Assembly: GCA_900551435.1 (NCBI GenBank)
Contig: URVW01000053.1
Span: forward strand, 1-16,975
Direction: 5' to 3'
DNA from: an uncultured Faecalibacterium sp.
GTDB taxonomy: Bacteria > Bacillota > Clostridia > Oscillospirales > Ruminococcaceae
DNA: 16,975 nucleotides
The notes beneath the pieces are model-generated. The model did no database searches and was not told the origin of the DNA. It was given only the letters and a program-made list of their open reading frames with translations. This document shows, piece after piece, positions 5,779-12,443 of this stretch (positions are counted from its first letter, which is position 1; the number at the start of each line of letters is the position of its first letter). Made by a program: the position numbers and the translations under genes.

Positions 5779-6543
5779 ATGGCCGCACAATACGAACTGC
5801 TGAAAGAGCTGCTCAACAGCGGCACGAGGCTTGACTTCGGGCAGGAAATCTTCTACAAATTTTATCAGGCGTTCATCCTGAAAGACCGCTGGCTCCAGTA
5901 CATCGAAGGCGTCGGCACGACCCTGCTGGTCACGGCCATCGCGCTGGCACTGGGCGTGGTTCTGGGCAGCGTCGTGGCGCTGGTCCGTGTGGCCCACGAC
6001 CAGCAGCGCCCGGGCCGCAAGAACCCGGTGCTGGGCTTCTTCAACGCCGTCTGTCAGGTGTACACCACCATCATCCGCGGCACGCCTATGATGGTCCAGC
6101 TGCTCATCATGAGCATGGTCATCTTCGCCAACAGCCGCAACTTCACGATGGTCGGCGCGCTGGCACTGGGCATCAACTCCGGCGCTTACGTTTCGGAGAT
6201 CATCCGCGGCGGCTTGATGGCCGTGGACCCCGGCCAGATGGAAGCCGGCCGCAGCCTTGGCCTGAACTACATGACGACCATGGTGGTCATCATCATCCCG
6301 CAGGCTATCCGTGCTGTTCTGCCCGCCCTCGGCAATGAGTTCATCATCCTGCTCAAGGACACCTCGCTCATCACGGTCATCGGCGGCAAGGAGCTGCTGT
6401 ATGCCGCACAGGGCATCATGAACCGCACTTACGAAGCCATGTTCCCGCTGTGCGGCGTTGCACTGATCTATCTGATTCTGGTCATGCTCTTCACATGGCT
6501 GCTGGGCAAATTTGAGAGGAGGCTGGCACAAAGTGACCGATAA
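5779..6543 (+). CDS. Polar amino acid ABC transporter permease (HisM/GlnP family)
   Basis: The 254-residue membrane subunit forms the path for the amino acid delivered by the lipoprotein encoded upstream. It begins with a soluble, partly amphipathic segment of about 40 residues. GVGTTLLVTAIALALGVVLG follows as the first membrane helix, then YTTIIRGTPMMVQLLI, a signature of this permease family. The cytoplasmic EAA loop that docks on the ATPase reads SEIIRGGLMAVDPGQMEAGR and continues SLGL. LLKDTSLITVIGGKELL marks the last conserved block. Five or so hydrophobic segments are visible. The ATG at 5779 is preferred over the one at 5773 because GAGG (5769-5772) lies six bases before it and abuts the other. 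The end overlaps the ATPase start by 11 bases. Confidence 0.92.
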   Translation: MAAQYELLKELLNSGTRLDFGQEIFYKFYQAFILKDRWLQYIEGVGTTLLVTAIALALGVVLGSVVALVRVAHDQQRPGRKNPVLGFFNAVCQVYTTIIRGTPMMVQLLIMSMVIFANSRNFTMVGALALGINSGAYVSEIIRGGLMAVDPGQMEAGRSLGLNYMTTMVVIIIPQAIRAVLPALGNEFIILLKDTSLITVIGGKELLYAAQGIMNRTYEAMFPLCGVALIYLILVMLFTWLLGKFERRLAQSDR

Positions 6544-7297
6544 AATTCTGGAAGTCCGTGGTCTGACCAAGACCTATGGCGGCGAAAAGAAAAAGGGCGC
6601 AAAGCAGCCCACCCCCACCCTCGACGTTCTGAAGGGCATCGATATCGACATCTACCGCGGCGATGTGGTCTGCCTGATCGGACCTTCCGGCTGCGGCAAG
6701 TCCACCTTCCTGCGCTGCCTGAACCGGCTGGAGATCCCCACCGGCGGCAGCATCAAGTTTGAGGGTGTCGAGGTCGATGAAAGCCACATCGACTCGGTGC
6801 GCCAGAAGATGGGCATGGTGTTCCAGCACTTCAACCTCTTCCCACACCTGACGGTCAAGCAGAATCTCTGCCTTGCTCCCGAACTGCTGAAACTGAAGAA
6901 CAAGCAGGAGGCTTCCGCCCGCGCCGACGAGCTTCTGGCCCGCGTCGGCCTGTCCGACAAGGCCGATGTCTATCCCAAGAGCCTTTCCGGCGGCCAGCAG
7001 CAGCGCATCGCCATTGCCCGTGCGCTGGCAATGGACCCGGATGTGATCCTGTTCGACGAGCCGACTTCCGCACTGGACCCTGAGATGGTCGGCGAAGTCC
7101 TCGAGCTGATGAAAGAGCTGGCTCACACCGGCATCACGATGCTGGTCGTTACCCACGAGATGGGCTTTGCGCGTGAAGTTTCGAACCGCGTCATCTTCAT
7201 CGACGACGGCAAGATCCAAGAGGACGAGCCGCCGCAGGAGCTGTTCTCCAACCCCAAGCATCCCCGCCTGAAGGCATTCCTGTCCAAGATGCTGTAA
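6533..7297 (+). CDS. Polar amino acid ABC transporter ATPase (GlnQ/HisP family)
   Basis: The 254-residue protein is the cytoplasmic motor of the importer. All catalytic motifs are intact: Walker A GPSGCGKST (50-58), Q-loop in GMVFQHFNLFPHLTV, signature LSGGQQQR (151-158), Walker B VILFDEPTSALDPE (171-184) and switch histidine in VVTHEMGFA (His208). FQHFNLFPHLTV and THEMGFAREVSNRV are typical of the polar amino acid group. A lysine-rich insertion (GGEKKKGAKQPTP, about 16-28) sits between the A-loop tyrosine and the DVLKGID strand, where most relatives have only a few residues. The start is a GTG inside the permease gene, served by GAGAGGAGG (6514-6522), so translation is coupled. The operon ends at the hairpin at 7315-7348. 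Confidence 0.93.
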   Translation: MTDKILEVRGLTKTYGGEKKKGAKQPTPTLDVLKGIDIDIYRGDVVCLIGPSGCGKSTFLRCLNRLEIPTGGSIKFEGVEVDESHIDSVRQKMGMVFQHFNLFPHLTVKQNLCLAPELLKLKNKQEASARADELLARVGLSDKADVYPKSLSGGQQQRIAIARALAMDPDVILFDEPTSALDPEMVGEVLELMKELAHTGITMLVVTHEMGFAREVSNRVIFIDDGKIQEDEPPQELFSNPKHPRLKAFLSKML

Positions 7298-7314
7298 TCG
7301 CTTTTCAAAGAGAA

Positions 7315-7348
7315 AGGGGCTGTTGCACATGCGACAGCCTCTATTTTT
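7315..7348 (+). terminator. Terminator of the amino acid importer operon
   Basis: AGGGGCTGT (7315-7323) pairs with ACAGCCTCT (7334-7342) apart from one mismatch, and ATTTTT follows. The loop contains TTGCACATGC, a sequence that recurs inverted and direct in the neighbouring hairpin at 7392-7461. Confidence 0.85.
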
Positions 7349-7391
7349 GTACGAATAGGCGTAAGAATCAAACAGCATCAATCCCCAAAAC

Positions 7392-7461
7392 AAAAGCATG
7401 TGCAACAAATTTTCTCGAAAATCAGAAATTTTCGATGGATTTGTGATGCACATGCTTTTTT
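7392..7461. terminator. Long inverted repeat, probable bidirectional terminator
   Basis: AAAAGCATGTGCA (7392-7404) pairs perfectly with TGCACATGCTTTT (7447-7459). ACAAAT pairs with ATTTGT (7439-7444) after a two-base bulge, and CGAAAAT (7416-7422) pairs with ATTTTCG (7428-7434) at the tip, for 26 base pairs in all. T runs flank it on both strands. It lies between the importer operon and the converging DnaK-like gene and should stop transcripts from both sides, mainly that of the DnaK-like gene. Confidence 0.75.
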
Positions 7462-7509
7462 GAATTGTTCGGAAATACCCCGATGTCCTGCGGAACACCG
7501 GCAGTTTTT

Positions 7510-9324
7510 TTACAGATCACCGTTAGAATCATTTCCACCCTGCTCGCTGGTATAGAGCATCATCAGGTGGTTGGCGCTGGCTTCCAGTTTTTCTTTTGCC
7601 TGACGAAGGTTCGTTTCCTCCGTCTCGTTCATCTTTTCAGGCTTATCCTTCCGCAGACAGCGGCGCAGATCCGAAAGGTCGGCCTTGATGCGGTTCTTTT
7701 CATCCTTGTCCAGTTCTTTTTTGCACTTGGAAAGGGCCTCATCCACCTTATAGGCCAGCACTTCGGCCTGATTGTGCAGCTCCAAGCGTTCCTTGCGGCG
7801 GCTGTCCTCTTCCTCGTAGGCGGCGGCATCGGCCATGGCGCGCTGGATCTCATTTTCGGACAGGTTCGTGCTGCCCGTGATGGTGATATTCTGTTCCCGT
7901 CCCGTGCCGAGGTCCTTTGCGGAGACTTTCACAACGCCGTTGACGTCGATATCGAACGTGACTTCGATCTGCGGCTTGGACGAGAAGCTGGCGCGGATGC
8001 CGTTGAGCTTGAACTTGCCAAGGCTCTTGTTGTCCCGCGCAAAATGGCGTTCGCCCTGCAGAACGTTGATCTCCACGCTGGTCTGCATCGGACGGGCCGT
8101 CGTGAAGATTTGGCTCTTGCGGGTCGGGATCATGCTGTTGCGGGTGATGAGTGGGGTCGCGACGCCGCCCAGCGTCTCGATGGAAAGGGTCAGTGGCGTC
8201 ACGTCCATCAAAACAAGCCCCTGTGCGGCAGCTCCGGTCGCGCCGGCCAGCTTTCCGCCGCCCTGCAGCAAGCCGCCCTGCACGGCTGCGCCCATGGCAA
8301 CACATTCGTCCGGGTTCAGGCTGTGGCTGGGTTCACGGCCCAACAGCTCCTTGACCTGCCGTTCCACAGCGGGCATCCGGGTGCTGCCGCCCACCAGCAG
8401 AACCTTGCCCAGCTGGCTGGCCGAGATGCCCGCATCGCGCAGGGCATTCTGCACGGGCTGAACGGTCCGGGCCAGCAGGTCGCCGGTCATCATCTCAAAC
8501 TGCGGGCGGGTGATGGTCAGGTCCAAATGATGAGGACCGTCTTTGCCCACCGCGATGAAGGGCAGATTCAGCTGTGCCGACGGGGCACTGGACAGCTCTT
8601 TCTTGGCTTTTTCGGCTTCCTCTTTCAGGCGGCCCATCGCGGCGGGGTCGCGAGTCAGGTCGATGCGGTCCGACTTTTTGAATTCCGCCACCGCGTATTC
8701 CACAATGCGCTCATCGAAATCGTCGCCGCCCAAACGGGTATCACCGCCGGTCGCCAGAACCGTGAAGGTCCCATCCTCAATTTCAATAATGGAGACATCG
8801 AACGTGCCGCCGCCGAGGTCATAGACCAGAATTTTCTGCGGTGCTTCGTTGTCCAAACCGTAGGCCACAGCGGCAGCGGTTGGCTCGTTGATGATGCGCA
8901 GAACATTCAGGCCCGCAATGCGGCCCGCATCCTGCGTGGCCTTGCGCTGGCTGTCGTCAAAATAGGCGGGGACCGTGATGACGGCTTCGGTCACCGGCTC
9001 ACCCAGATAGCTCTCTGCGTCGCGGCGGATCTTGGTCAGGATCATGGCGCTGATTTCCTGCGGGGTCAGGTCCTTTCCGTCGATGTGCACCCGGTAATCG
9101 GAACCCATGTGGCGCTTGATGCTGGAGATGGTGCGGCCGGAGTTGGTCGCGATCTGACGCTTGGCCGCGCCGCCCACCAGACGTTCGCCGTCCTTGGTAA
9201 AGGCCACGACGCTGGGGGTGGTGCGTTCGCCCTCTGCGTTCGCAATGACCACAGGTTTTCCGCCCTCGACGACTGCCACGCAGGAATTGGTCGTTCCAAG
9301 GTCGATTCCGATTACTTTGCTCAT
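7510..9324 (-). CDS. DnaK/Hsp70 paralogue with altered linker and no acidic C-terminal tail
   Basis: The 604-residue protein is an ATP-driven Hsp70 chaperone by sequence. The nucleotide-binding domain (1-350) is intact: IDLGTTNS (7-14), Lys70 in SSIKRHMG, INEPTAAAVAYG, VYDLGGGTFDVS (167-178) and LVGGSTRMPAVE (310-321). The beta substrate-binding domain runs about 372-490 (DVTPLTLSIETLGG, VLQGER, PQIEVTFDID, DLGTGREQNI), and a helical lid follows. Three things differ from housekeeping DnaK. The acidic interdomain linker, usually GDVKDVLLLD, is replaced by a longer Gly/Ala-rich stretch ending LVLMD. The PAPRG motif before PQIEV reads SFSSK. The end lacks the usual VVDAEFEE-like tail. No grpE, dnaJ or CIRCE operator is adjacent. 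The ATG at 9322-9324 has AGAGGA 8 bases upstream. No convincing promoter is seen in the 106-base gap to the SseB-Sel1 gene, so the two may be co-transcribed. Confidence 0.88.
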   Translation of the reverse strand: MSKVIGIDLGTTNSCVAVVEGGKPVVIANAEGERTTPSVVAFTKDGERLVGGAAKRQIATNSGRTISSIKRHMGSDYRVHIDGKDLTPQEISAMILTKIRRDAESYLGEPVTEAVITVPAYFDDSQRKATQDAGRIAGLNVLRIINEPTAAAVAYGLDNEAPQKILVYDLGGGTFDVSIIEIEDGTFTVLATGGDTRLGGDDFDERIVEYAVAEFKKSDRIDLTRDPAAMGRLKEEAEKAKKELSSAPSAQLNLPFIAVGKDGPHHLDLTITRPQFEMMTGDLLARTVQPVQNALRDAGISASQLGKVLLVGGSTRMPAVERQVKELLGREPSHSLNPDECVAMGAAVQGGLLQGGGKLAGATGAAAQGLVLMDVTPLTLSIETLGGVATPLITRNSMIPTRKSQIFTTARPMQTSVEINVLQGERHFARDNKSLGKFKLNGIRASFSSKPQIEVTFDIDVNGVVKVSAKDLGTGREQNITITGSTNLSENEIQRAMADAAAYEEEDSRRKERLELHNQAEVLAYKVDEALSKCKKELDKDEKNRIKADLSDLRRCLRKDKPEKMNETEETNLRQAKEKLEASANHLMMLYTSEQGGNDSNGDL

Positions 9325-9430
9325 AGTGCTTGTCCTCTTTTCTTCGGCGCAGAATTTTTCCAAGAATATCTTATCGGTTTCCTATGACGATTCCGTAGAA
9401 CAAATGTAAAGAAACTGTGTTTTGTGCGGC

Positions 9431-10486
9431 TCAGGCTTCCTCAGCCAACAGTTCTTGGATGGTCCGGCGCGTTTCGTCCAGCCAAGTTTCCGCATCCGGC
9501 GCACCCTCTTCCAGCTGGATGAGGAAGCCCTGTTCGGCTTCGGCCAGCTGAACGAGTGCCTTTTTGCGGGAGAGGAACCGCGTTTCGGTCTGGGCGATGC
9601 GGAGCCGAATTTGGGGCGTATAGGCCACATCCGGCATCCCAAGGGCCGTTTTCTGCGCCCAGCGGTAATACTGCAATGCGGCTGCCAGTTCTTTTCCGGA
9701 TTCTATGCAGTCGTCGCCGAGGGCGATCATCGCCTGAACTTCGCCGGAGTCCGCTGCCTTTTTCCAGAGACGGCGGGCCTGAACTTTGCTCTTCCGTGCG
9801 CCGCGCCCCTGATACAGGCAGTCGCCCAGAAGGGCCAGCGCTTCGGCATTGCCCATCTCTGCGGCCTTTTCGTAGTGCTGGGACGCTTCGGCCCAGTTTC
9901 CCTCCCGGGCGGCATCATAGCCCGCGTCCAGCTCTTCCACGCCGGGGCCTTCTGTTCCCCGCTCTGCACGGAGCAGACCGTTCAAAATAGACACATCCAG
10001 CGTGGCCGAATTCGTCCACGGGTCGATGACCACGCCATCGATGCCCTCGGTGTTCAGCGCATATTCCATGGCTTCCCGCATCCCGCGTTCGGCCACTGGG
10101 CGGGTCGCGGTGGCTTTTTCCGCCGTAGCGGTCCGGACCGACGTGAACAGCGGCAGATAATTTTTCTCTTTCCGGGTGTGCAGGAGCCACGGCGCAAGCC
10201 CCTCGGCCTTTTCTTCCGGGATAGGCAGTTCGGCCCACGGGGCTGTCCCGCTCTGCGGGTCGGCGGCGGCATCCAGCGGGATGAGCACCCTCGTTTTCAG
10301 CTCCAGCGCATAGTTCAGGGCATTCATCAGGTTCCAGAAATGCGTCTCGTTCTGTTCGCGGTAGAGCCGCTCCACAGCCTGTTCCACGACCGGGCATCCC
10401 GTGCCCACCGGGCCGTATTTCGGAGCGGTCTTTTTCCGTTTTGTTCCCACCGGACGGAACCGCCGTGCGCCTTTCTCGTATGCCAT
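9431..10486 (-). CDS. SseB N-terminal domain protein fused to Sel1/TPR-like repeats
   Basis: The 351-residue protein appears cytoplasmic; it has no signal or membrane segment. A basic N-terminal tail (to about residue 28) is followed by an SseB-like domain (about 33-172). It shows NLMNALNYALELKTRVLIPL, YLPLFTSV and the characteristic EYALNTEGIDGVVIDPWTNS. After a short linker come helical repeats of Sel1/TPR type: AAREGNWAEASQHYEKAAEM, then GNAEALALLGDCLYQGRGA and a third imperfect copy to about residue 290. A charged helical end finishes the chain. SseB is known from enhanced serine sensitivity in E. coli, but its biochemical role is unclear. Sel1/TPR repeats bind protein partners, and the next gene is a DnaK paralogue, so a chaperone adaptor is an attractive guess. 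The ATG at 10484-10486 is chosen because AAGGGTGA precedes it; the earlier ATG at 10513 lies almost at the transcript start. Confidence 0.75.
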   Translation of the reverse strand: MAYEKGARRFRPVGTKRKKTAPKYGPVGTGCPVVEQAVERLYREQNETHFWNLMNALNYALELKTRVLIPLDAAADPQSGTAPWAELPIPEEKAEGLAPWLLHTRKEKNYLPLFTSVRTATAEKATATRPVAERGMREAMEYALNTEGIDGVVIDPWTNSATLDVSILNGLLRAERGTEGPGVEELDAGYDAAREGNWAEASQHYEKAAEMGNAEALALLGDCLYQGRGARKSKVQARRLWKKAADSGEVQAMIALGDDCIESGKELAAALQYYRWAQKTALGMPDVAYTPQIRLRIAQTETRFLSRKKALVQLAEAEQGFLIQLEEGAPDAETWLDETRRTIQELLAEEA

Positions 10487-10522
10487 GTGTCTCACCCTTC
10501 TTTTCTCAGTCATAACAGAATC

Positions 10523-10551
10523 ATTATAACAGCATTTTCCAACTTTCACAA
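10523..10551 (-). promoter_or_regulatory. Promoter of the SseB-Sel1 gene (and perhaps the DnaK paralogue)
   Basis: The minus strand reads TTGTGA (10546-10551), a 17-base spacer ending TGT, and a perfect TATAAT (10523-10528). It faces away from the exporter promoter at 10621-10649. Confidence 0.78.
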
Positions 10552-10620
10552 TCCATATCCGTTTTGTTGGCGCAAATTCCCGGGCGGCGGTCCTTTTCCC
10601 GGTTTATTTTTCCAAAACGA

Positions 10621-10649
10621 TAGCAATTTCGCGCATGATTCGCTATAAT
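10621..10649 (+). promoter_or_regulatory. Promoter of the heterodimeric ABC exporter operon
   Basis: A perfect TATAAT (10644-10649) lies 17 bases after a weak -35 (TAGCAA, 10621-10626). A weak -35 suggests dependence on an activator or a low basal level. The ATG at 10635 lies upstream of the -10 box, which rules it out as the start of the exporter gene. Confidence 0.6.
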
Positions 10650-10703
10650 AAAAAATTGCAGCACCCCCTACCTATTAGAATCTTTGAAAAGGAGACGTTC
10701 GCT

Positions 10704-12443
10704 TTGAACAAACTGCTTACCCACTTGAACGGCTACAAGCGCGAGGCCGTGCTTGCGCCGCTGTTCAAGATGCTGGAAGCCACGTTTGACCTGTTTGTTC
10801 CTCTGGTCATGGCAGACATCGTCAACGTCGGCATTGCAGCACACAACCTGCACTATATCCTTGTGCGGTGCGGCATCCTGCTGCTCCTCGCCATCATCGG
10901 TCTGACCTGCAGCCTGACGGCCCAGTATTTTTCCGCCAAGGCCGCCGTGGGCTACTCCACCTCTCTGCGCCATGCTCTGTTCGAGCACATCCAGAAGCTT
11001 GGCTTTACCGAGATGGACACCCTCGGGACCAGCACCCTCATCACCCGCATGACCAGCGACATCAATCAGGTGCAGAGCGGCCTGAACCTGTTCCTCCGCC
11101 TGTTCCTGCGCAGCCCGTTCGTCGTGTTCGGCGCGATGATCATGGCCTTTACGGTCAATGCGCGGGCGGCATGGATCTTCGTGGTCGCCATCCCGCTGCT
11201 GTCCATCGTCGTGTTCGGCGTCATGGTCATCACCAACCCGCTCTACAAGACCGCGCAGACCCGTCTGGATCGCGTCCTCGGCCTGACCCGCGAGAACCTG
11301 ACCGGCGTGCGCGTCGTCCGCGCCTTCGACAAGGAAAAGAGCGAGATCGACCGCTTTGAGTCCGCCAACGATCTGCTGACCAAGATGCAGCTCCACGTCG
11401 GCCACATCTCCTCCCTGATGAGTCCGCTGACTTATGTGATCATCAACTTCGCCATCGTGGCCTTGCTGTATGTCGGCAGCATCGAGATCAACGTAGGCGG
11501 CATGGCTTCCGGCGATGTCATCGCGCTGGTGAACTACATGAACCAGATCCTCGTCGAGCTGGTCAAACTGGCCAACCTGATCGTTCAGGTCAGCAAGGCG
11601 CTGGCTTGCGCCAGCCGCGTTCAGGCCGTTCTGGACACCGAACCCGGCATGGAATTCCCTGCCGAGCTGAAGGGCACGGTCGCCGCCGACAAGGCCGACG
11701 ACGCCGTCCGCTTTGACCACGTCAGCCTGACCTACGCAGGTGCGGGCGCACCCAGCCTGTCGGACATCAGCTTCACGGCCAAGCGCGGCCAGACCATCGG
11801 CGTCATCGGCGGCACGGGCAGCGGTAAATCCAGCCTCATCAGCCTGATCCCCCGCTTCTACGATGCCACCGAAGGTTCTGTGGAAATTTTCGGCCGTCCG
11901 GCACAGGACTATCCCCGTGAGGCCCTGCGCGGCGGCGTCAGCGTCGTCATGCAGAAAGCCCAGCTCTTTGGCGGGACCATCCGTTCCAACCTGCTGTGGG
12001 GCAACAAGAACGCCACCGACGACGACCTGTGGGCTGCACTGGAAACGGCACAGGCCGCTGAATTCGTCAAGTCGAAGCCCCTTGGGCTGGACGAGCCGGT
12101 GGAGCAGGGCGGACGCAACCTGTCCGGTGGACAGAAGCAGCGCCTGACCATCGCCCGCGCGCTGGTCGGCAAGCCCGACATCCTGATCCTCGACGACAGC
12201 GCCAGCGCGCTGGACTACGCCACCGACGCCGCCCTGCGCAAGGCTCTGGCCGCTCTTCCCGGCAGTCTGACCGTGTTCATCGTCAGCCAGCGCGCCGCCA
12301 GCTTGCAGCACGCCGACCAGATCCTCGTCCTCGACGACGGCAAGCTGGTCGGCATCGGCAAGCACGCCGAGCTGCTGACCACCTGCCCGGTCTATGAGGA
12401 GATCTACGCCAGCCAGTTCAAGAAAGGGGATGCGCAGAAATGA
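10704..12443 (+). CDS. Heterodimeric ABC exporter subunit with degenerate ATP site (BmrC/PatA/LmrC-like half)
   Basis: The 579-residue half-transporter has six membrane helices (about 1-300) joined to an ATPase domain. Walker A GGTGSGKSS (369-377), Q-loop VVMQKAQLF and signature LSGGQKQR (473-480) are normal. Walker B reads ILILDDS with Asp498 in place of the catalytic glutamate, and the switch histidine is glutamine (IVSQR, Gln529). Such changes mark the subunit that supplies the non-hydrolysing site in heterodimeric exporters. Many of these export drugs; others move peptides or lipids, so no substrate is claimed. The start is taken as TTG (10704-10706), because AAAAGGAG lies 9 bases upstream and the earlier ATG precedes the promoter's -10 box. 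The stop overlaps the partner gene by ATGA. Confidence 0.9.
   Translation: MNKLLTHLNGYKREAVLAPLFKMLEATFDLFVPLVMADIVNVGIAAHNLHYILVRCGILLLLAIIGLTCSLTAQYFSAKAAVGYSTSLRHALFEHIQKLGFTEMDTLGTSTLITRMTSDINQVQSGLNLFLRLFLRSPFVVFGAMIMAFTVNARAAWIFVVAIPLLSIVVFGVMVITNPLYKTAQTRLDRVLGLTRENLTGVRVVRAFDKEKSEIDRFESANDLLTKMQLHVGHISSLMSPLTYVIINFAIVALLYVGSIEINVGGMASGDVIALVNYMNQILVELVKLANLIVQVSKALACASRVQAVLDTEPGMEFPAELKGTVAADKADDAVRFDHVSLTYAGAGAPSLSDISFTAKRGQTIGVIGGTGSGKSSLISLIPRFYDATEGSVEIFGRPAQDYPREALRGGVSVVMQKAQLFGGTIRSNLLWGNKNATDDDLWAALETAQAAEFVKSKPLGLDEPVEQGGRNLSGGQKQRLTIARALVGKPDILILDDSASALDYATDAALRKALAALPGSLTVFIVSQRAASLQHADQILVLDDGKLVGIGKHAELLTTCPVYEEIYASQFKKGDAQK

Noticed and set aside
7465..9387. A 640-codon plus-strand open frame opposite the DnaK paralogue
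   Set aside because: The minus strand carries complete Hsp70 motifs over the same stretch, and the antisense product resembles nothing. Long antisense frames opposite dnaK genes are a known artefact.
10635..10703. ATG at 10635 as start of the first exporter gene
   Set aside because: It lies upstream of the -10 box at 10644-10649 and has no ribosome site; the TTG at 10704 has AAAAGGAG at the right distance.
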